This document shows, in pieces, positions 61,197 through 64,000 of a stretch of DNA of 64,000 nucleotides (within the stretch, counting starts at the first letter, position 1; each line of letters begins with the position of its first letter). A model generated the notes under the pieces. That model was not told the DNA's origin and made no database searches. It worked only from the letters and a program-made list of their open reading frames with translations. Position numbers and translations under genes: made by a program. The stretch comes from DASSUW01 sp963774155 (GTDB lineage Bacteria; Actinomycetota; Thermoleophilia; Solirubrobacterales; Solirubrobacteraceae): contig CAVZDW010000012.1 of assembly GCA_963774155.1 (NCBI GenBank), positions 124,001 to 188,000 on the forward strand. Direction: 5' to 3'.

Positions 61197-62723
61197 CTAG
61201 AAGCGCGTCTGCGTCTGCGCGTTCAGGGTGCCGTACTGGTACTTCTCGGCGCCCTTGATCGCCTTGTCCTCGAGCTTGAAGACGTCGAAGCCACGCTGGA
61301 TCTCCGATCCGTAGATCGATCCGTTGTAGTAGTACGACGACCAGAAGCCGCCGAGCACGAGCTTGGCCGGATCGACCGGGCCGCGATCGAACCAGGCGAG
61401 CTCCTTGACCTTCTTCGGCTTCGTCCAGTCGATGACGGACACGCCGCCCTGGTACCACGACTGGATGAGGATGTCGCGACCCTTCTTGTTCGGGATCAGG
61501 TTCCCGTTGTGGGCCACGCAGTTCTCGAAGTTGGACTGCGCCCGCGGGATCTTGAAGTAGTTCAGGAACCGCGGGTTGGCCGGGTCGGTGATGTCGTAGA
61601 TCGCGTCAGCGCCCTTGCGCTGCCCGATCGTCGGATTGCACGTCGGCGCGCCGCCGCCGCCGAGCTCGTCGGTGAACAGCACGCGCTTGCCGTCGTTGCT
61701 GATCGTGGCGCTGTGCCAGAACGCGAAGTTCGTGTCCTCGATGTTGGACAGGACCTTCGGGCGCAGCGGGTTGCGGATGTCGAAGATGACGCCCTCGCCG
61801 GTGCACGCGCCCGCCGCCAGGCCGATCTCCTGGTAGACGGTGATGTCGTGGCAGCCGGTCGTGGCGCGCAGCGTGCCGGCGCTGCCGTCGTTGCCGCCGT
61901 CCGGGAACAGCACCGGCTCGGCGACGACCCGCGCGGCGGCCGGGTTGCGCTTCGGAATCGAGACGATCGAGATCTTGTCGTGCGGCGCCGCGCACTCGTA
62001 CTTCGCCGGAGCGGTCGGACCCGGGACGTCGTACGAGTTCACGTAGATGACCAGCCGGTCACGCTCGGGCAGCACGGTGTGGGTGTGCGAGCCGCAGTCC
62101 GTGCGGACCGAGCCCACGTACTTCGGGCTGTACGGGTTCCGCACGTCGAAGATCCGCAGGCCCTCCCAGTTCGTGGGCTGCCCGTACTCCGGGCTCGTCG
62201 TCGGGACCGAGAGATTGCCGTCGCACTCGGCCTTGTTGCGGATCGAGTCGGTGGACGTGACGAGGATCCCGTCGTTCACCGTGACGTCGTTCTGCGAGCC
62301 CGGGCAGTGGATCTTGGAGGCGAGCGCCGGCGTCTGGCCGTCGCGCACGTCCCAGATCTGGACACCGTCGTAGTTGCCCCCGAACGCATAGCCGTTCTCG
62401 AACGCGAGGTCGGAGTTGAAGTCCGCCTCCGCCTCGAAGGGCTCCGCCTTCGGCGTGCTCGACTGCAGCGTGAGGTTCGGCGTGCCGGCCTGCTCGCCGG
62501 CGGCGAGGTCGGCGTCCGAGTCGTCGAAGCCCGCGACCGCGGCGGCGTTCATGCAGCCCTCGGACTCGGCCCAGCTCGCGAACCAGTCTGCCGACGGCCC
62601 GCCGCTGAACGCGCCCGTCGTCGCACACTCCTCGGGATGGGCCCCCGCCGATCCCGGAGTCAGCGCTACGACGCCAAAAGCGATCGCAGCAGCGAATAGA
62701 TGACGCACTCTTCGTGCGTTCAT
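61197..62723 (-). CDS. Secreted LVIVD-repeat beta-propeller protein
   Basis: 508 residues. A signal peptide (LFAAAIAFGVVALTPGSAGA) precedes a propeller of LVIVD-type blades: GVQIWDVRDGQTPALASKI, GLRIFDVRNPYSPKYVGS, GVIFDIRNPLRPKVLSN and AIYDITDPANPRFLNYF, ending with GFDVFKLEDKAIKG. Eight or more Cys occur in the mature part (e.g. CATTG, DCGSHTHTVL, GCHDITV), consistent with an oxidised extracellular protein. Function is unknown; homologues are widespread in actinobacteria. A shorter, apparently eroded relative is encoded at 32195-32908. Confidence 0.85.
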   Translation of the reverse strand: MNARRVRHLFAAAIAFGVVALTPGSAGAHPEECATTGAFSGGPSADWFASWAESEGCMNAAAVAGFDDSDADLAAGEQAGTPNLTLQSSTPKAEPFEAEADFNSDLAFENGYAFGGNYDGVQIWDVRDGQTPALASKIHCPGSQNDVTVNDGILVTSTDSIRNKAECDGNLSVPTTSPEYGQPTNWEGLRIFDVRNPYSPKYVGSVRTDCGSHTHTVLPERDRLVIYVNSYDVPGPTAPAKYECAAPHDKISIVSIPKRNPAAARVVAEPVLFPDGGNDGSAGTLRATTGCHDITVYQEIGLAAGACTGEGVIFDIRNPLRPKVLSNIEDTNFAFWHSATISNDGKRVLFTDELGGGGAPTCNPTIGQRKGADAIYDITDPANPRFLNYFKIPRAQSNFENCVAHNGNLIPNKKGRDILIQSWYQGGVSVIDWTKPKKVKELAWFDRGPVDPAKLVLGGFWSSYYYNGSIYGSEIQRGFDVFKLEDKAIKGAEKYQYGTLNAQTQTRF

Positions 62724-62783
62724 GGTCCCTCCCCTGTCATGGGCGCCGTCCCGCCGGCGCACCGTGCGCGGCATCATAACCGG

Positions 62784-63875
62784 ATGCCGCCGCGACCCCA
62801 TCTCTCCCTGCCGTCGCCCGGATCGCGGCGCGCCGTGGTCATCGGGGCGGGCTCCTTCGGAACCGCGACGGCCGTGCTGCTGGCCCGCGGGGGGTTCCGG
62901 ACGACGCTCCAGACCCGCACGCCGGAGCAGGCGGAGCGGCTCGAGCGCGACCGCGAGAACCGCGAGTACCTGTCCGAGGTGGCGCTCCCGCGCGAGCTGC
63001 GCGTCGAGCCGATGAACGCCGGTCTGGGCCGCGCGGACTACGTGTTCCTGGGCGTCCCCTCGCGCGGGCTCGACGAGGTGATCGAGAACCTCGTCGGGGC
63101 CGGGCTCGGCCGCCGCACGCCGGTCATCTCGCTGGCCAAGGGGCTCGTGCCGCCCGACGGGCTGGCGCCCACGACGCTGCTCTCACAGGCGCTCGGGGCG
63201 GGCCGCGTCGCCTGCGTGGGCGGCCCCGCGCATGCCCGCGAGATGGTCACCGAGGGCGCCGGGCTGGTGGCCGCCTCGCTCGACGCCACCCTCGCGCTGA
63301 CCATCGCCAGCGTCTTCATGCGCGCCGGGGTGGTGTGCGAGCAGTCCAGCGACCCGGTGGGCGTGGAGTTGTCGGGCGTGGCCAAGAACGCCGCCGCGCT
63401 GGCCGCGGGCGCGACCGAGGCGCAGGGCCTCAACGCGGCCGGCGCGGCCGCCGGGCACATCTTCCTCGAGGTCTGGCGCTTCGCCGAGCTGCAGGGCGCG
63501 CGGCCGGAGTCGATGATCGGCCTGGCCGGCACCGGCGACCTGGTGGCCACCGCGCTCGCCCCGCAGAGCCGCAACCGGCGCGCGGGCGAGCTGCTGGCCG
63601 CCGGCGTGGCGGCCGCCGACATCCCCGGGCGGATCGGGCAGGCCGTCGAGGCGCTCGACATGGTCCCGCTGCTGGCCGAGGCGCTGGAGAAGGCGGCGAT
63701 CGAGGCGCCCGTGACCCACGCGCTCAACCGCCTGATCGCGGGCGAGCTGCCGCTGGACGAGTGGGTCGCCCAGGTCCGCGCCACGGTGCCGCCGCCCGCG
63801 CGCTTCGACGGCGGCGCCGCGTGGCGCGGCTGGTGGTGGCGGGTCCGCGGCCGGGTGCGCCGCCTCAGCGCATGA
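62784..63875 (+). CDS. gpsA: Glycerol-3-phosphate dehydrogenase [NAD(P)+]
   Basis: 363 residues. Rossmann motif VVIGAGSFGTATAVLLARGG, then RDRENREYL, VFLGVPSRGLDEVI, SLAKGLV, the catalytic Lys in VELSGVAKNAAALAAG and GLAGTGDLVATALAPQSRNRR. It makes sn-glycerol 3-phosphate for phospholipid synthesis. The substrate loop GGPAHAREM replaces the usual SGPxFAxE, a small deviation. The N-terminal ~15 residues before the Rossmann strand are longer than in E. coli. The stop overlaps the next start by 4 bp. Confidence 0.9.
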   Translation: MPPRPHLSLPSPGSRRAVVIGAGSFGTATAVLLARGGFRTTLQTRTPEQAERLERDRENREYLSEVALPRELRVEPMNAGLGRADYVFLGVPSRGLDEVIENLVGAGLGRRTPVISLAKGLVPPDGLAPTTLLSQALGAGRVACVGGPAHAREMVTEGAGLVAASLDATLALTIASVFMRAGVVCEQSSDPVGVELSGVAKNAAALAAGATEAQGLNAAGAAAGHIFLEVWRFAELQGARPESMIGLAGTGDLVATALAPQSRNRRAGELLAAGVAAADIPGRIGQAVEALDMVPLLAEALEKAAIEAPVTHALNRLIAGELPLDEWVAQVRATVPPPARFDGGAAWRGWWWRVRGRVRRLSA

Positions 63876-64000
63876 CCCCGGTCGCGGTGCTCTTCGACCT
63901 CGACGGCGTGCTGCTCGACTCGCGCACGGCGATCGTCCGCTGCATCGAGCACGGGCTGCAGGCCAACGGCGTCGCCGTGCCGCCGACCGCGGAGCTCGAG
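63872..64000 (+). CDS. HAD phosphatase, 5' fragment (runs off the window)
   Basis: The first 43 codons are present: VAVLFDLDGVLLDSRTAIV carries the HAD motif I DxDGVLLDS, followed by CIEHGLQANGVAVPP, the cap-domain start seen in phosphoglycolate-phosphatase/beta-phosphoglucomutase-like enzymes. The start overlaps the gpsA stop (ATGA). The specificity cannot be judged from this piece. Confidence 0.85.
   Translation, partial: MTPVAVLFDLDGVLLDSRTAIVRCIEHGLQANGVAVPPTAELE

Overview
The window is 64 kb of very GC-rich DNA packed with short-gap, often 4-bp-overlapping genes on both strands. An acyl-CoA carboxylase epsilon-like subunit, DUF1707 and DUF4287 proteins, a LigC-type ligase, many GTG/TTG starts and almost no intergenic DNA point to an actinobacterium. 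I infer the Thermoleophilia/Solirubrobacterales branch, but there is no rRNA or marker gene here to prove it. I see no tRNA, rRNA, CRISPR array, transposase or prophage. Most of the window reads as chromosomal core metabolism.

Layout. 0-2.3 kb: 5' part of an ABC ATPase, selA and a VOC protein. 2.3-8.8 kb: methylmalonyl-CoA mutase catalytic subunit, a frame-broken PhoD phosphatase, and a deoC operon with two aldehyde dehydrogenases (one catalytic, one truncated). 8.9-21.4 kb: a small membrane protein, a frame-broken WD40/TolB-like protein, a 1775-residue single-chain biotin-dependent carboxylase of eukaryotic ACC architecture, a GAF histidine kinase with an eroded ATPase, a secreted pullulanase and a secreted propeller protein. 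21.5-27.3 kb: an AAA ATPase lacking the Walker A lysine, DUF4287 and DUF1761 proteins, a cupin, a stand-alone CarH-like cobalamin protein, a DksA-type zinc finger, and carboxylase beta and epsilon subunits. 27.4-31.2 kb: sulfite reductase, cysD and cysN.

32.9-40.6 kb is the most unusual part. It holds a two-component system preceded by a Pro-rich/poly-Asp membrane protein, an ABC exporter-protein kinase-PepSY operon, an Arg-rich 45-residue protein, and a second kinase followed by an exported 18-residue-repeat acidic protein. Two promoters in this region share a 38-bp element with three CTCA boxes at exact 11-bp spacing. That is the geometry expected for an OmpR-family regulator, and one is encoded 4 kb away.

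40.5-50.7 kb: histidine phosphatase, biotin carboxylase/BCCP (frameshifted), M20 peptidases, a HAD-MBL-decarboxylase operon, and sucCD-pepT. 50.6-59.6 kb: DUF1707 protein, ABC-F ATPase with a possible attenuator leader, a kynurenine cluster (aminotransferase, formamidase, kynureninase), a DtxR-type regulator, an SDR, a LysR regulator with an apparent ATA start opposite a 37-residue peptide gene, and LigC. 59.7-64 kb: HxlR regulator, glycerate kinase, LVIVD-repeat protein, gpsA and the start of a HAD phosphatase.

How the genes fit together. Biotin carboxylases, the carboxylase beta and epsilon subunits, the mutase and sucCD together suggest propionyl-CoA to succinyl-CoA and succinate flux. The sulfur genes cover sulfate activation and sulfite reduction. 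The kynurenine genes cover tryptophan-ring breakdown. Reading-frame breaks are clustered in a few genes while most others are clean, so either local sequence error or gene decay should be kept in mind.
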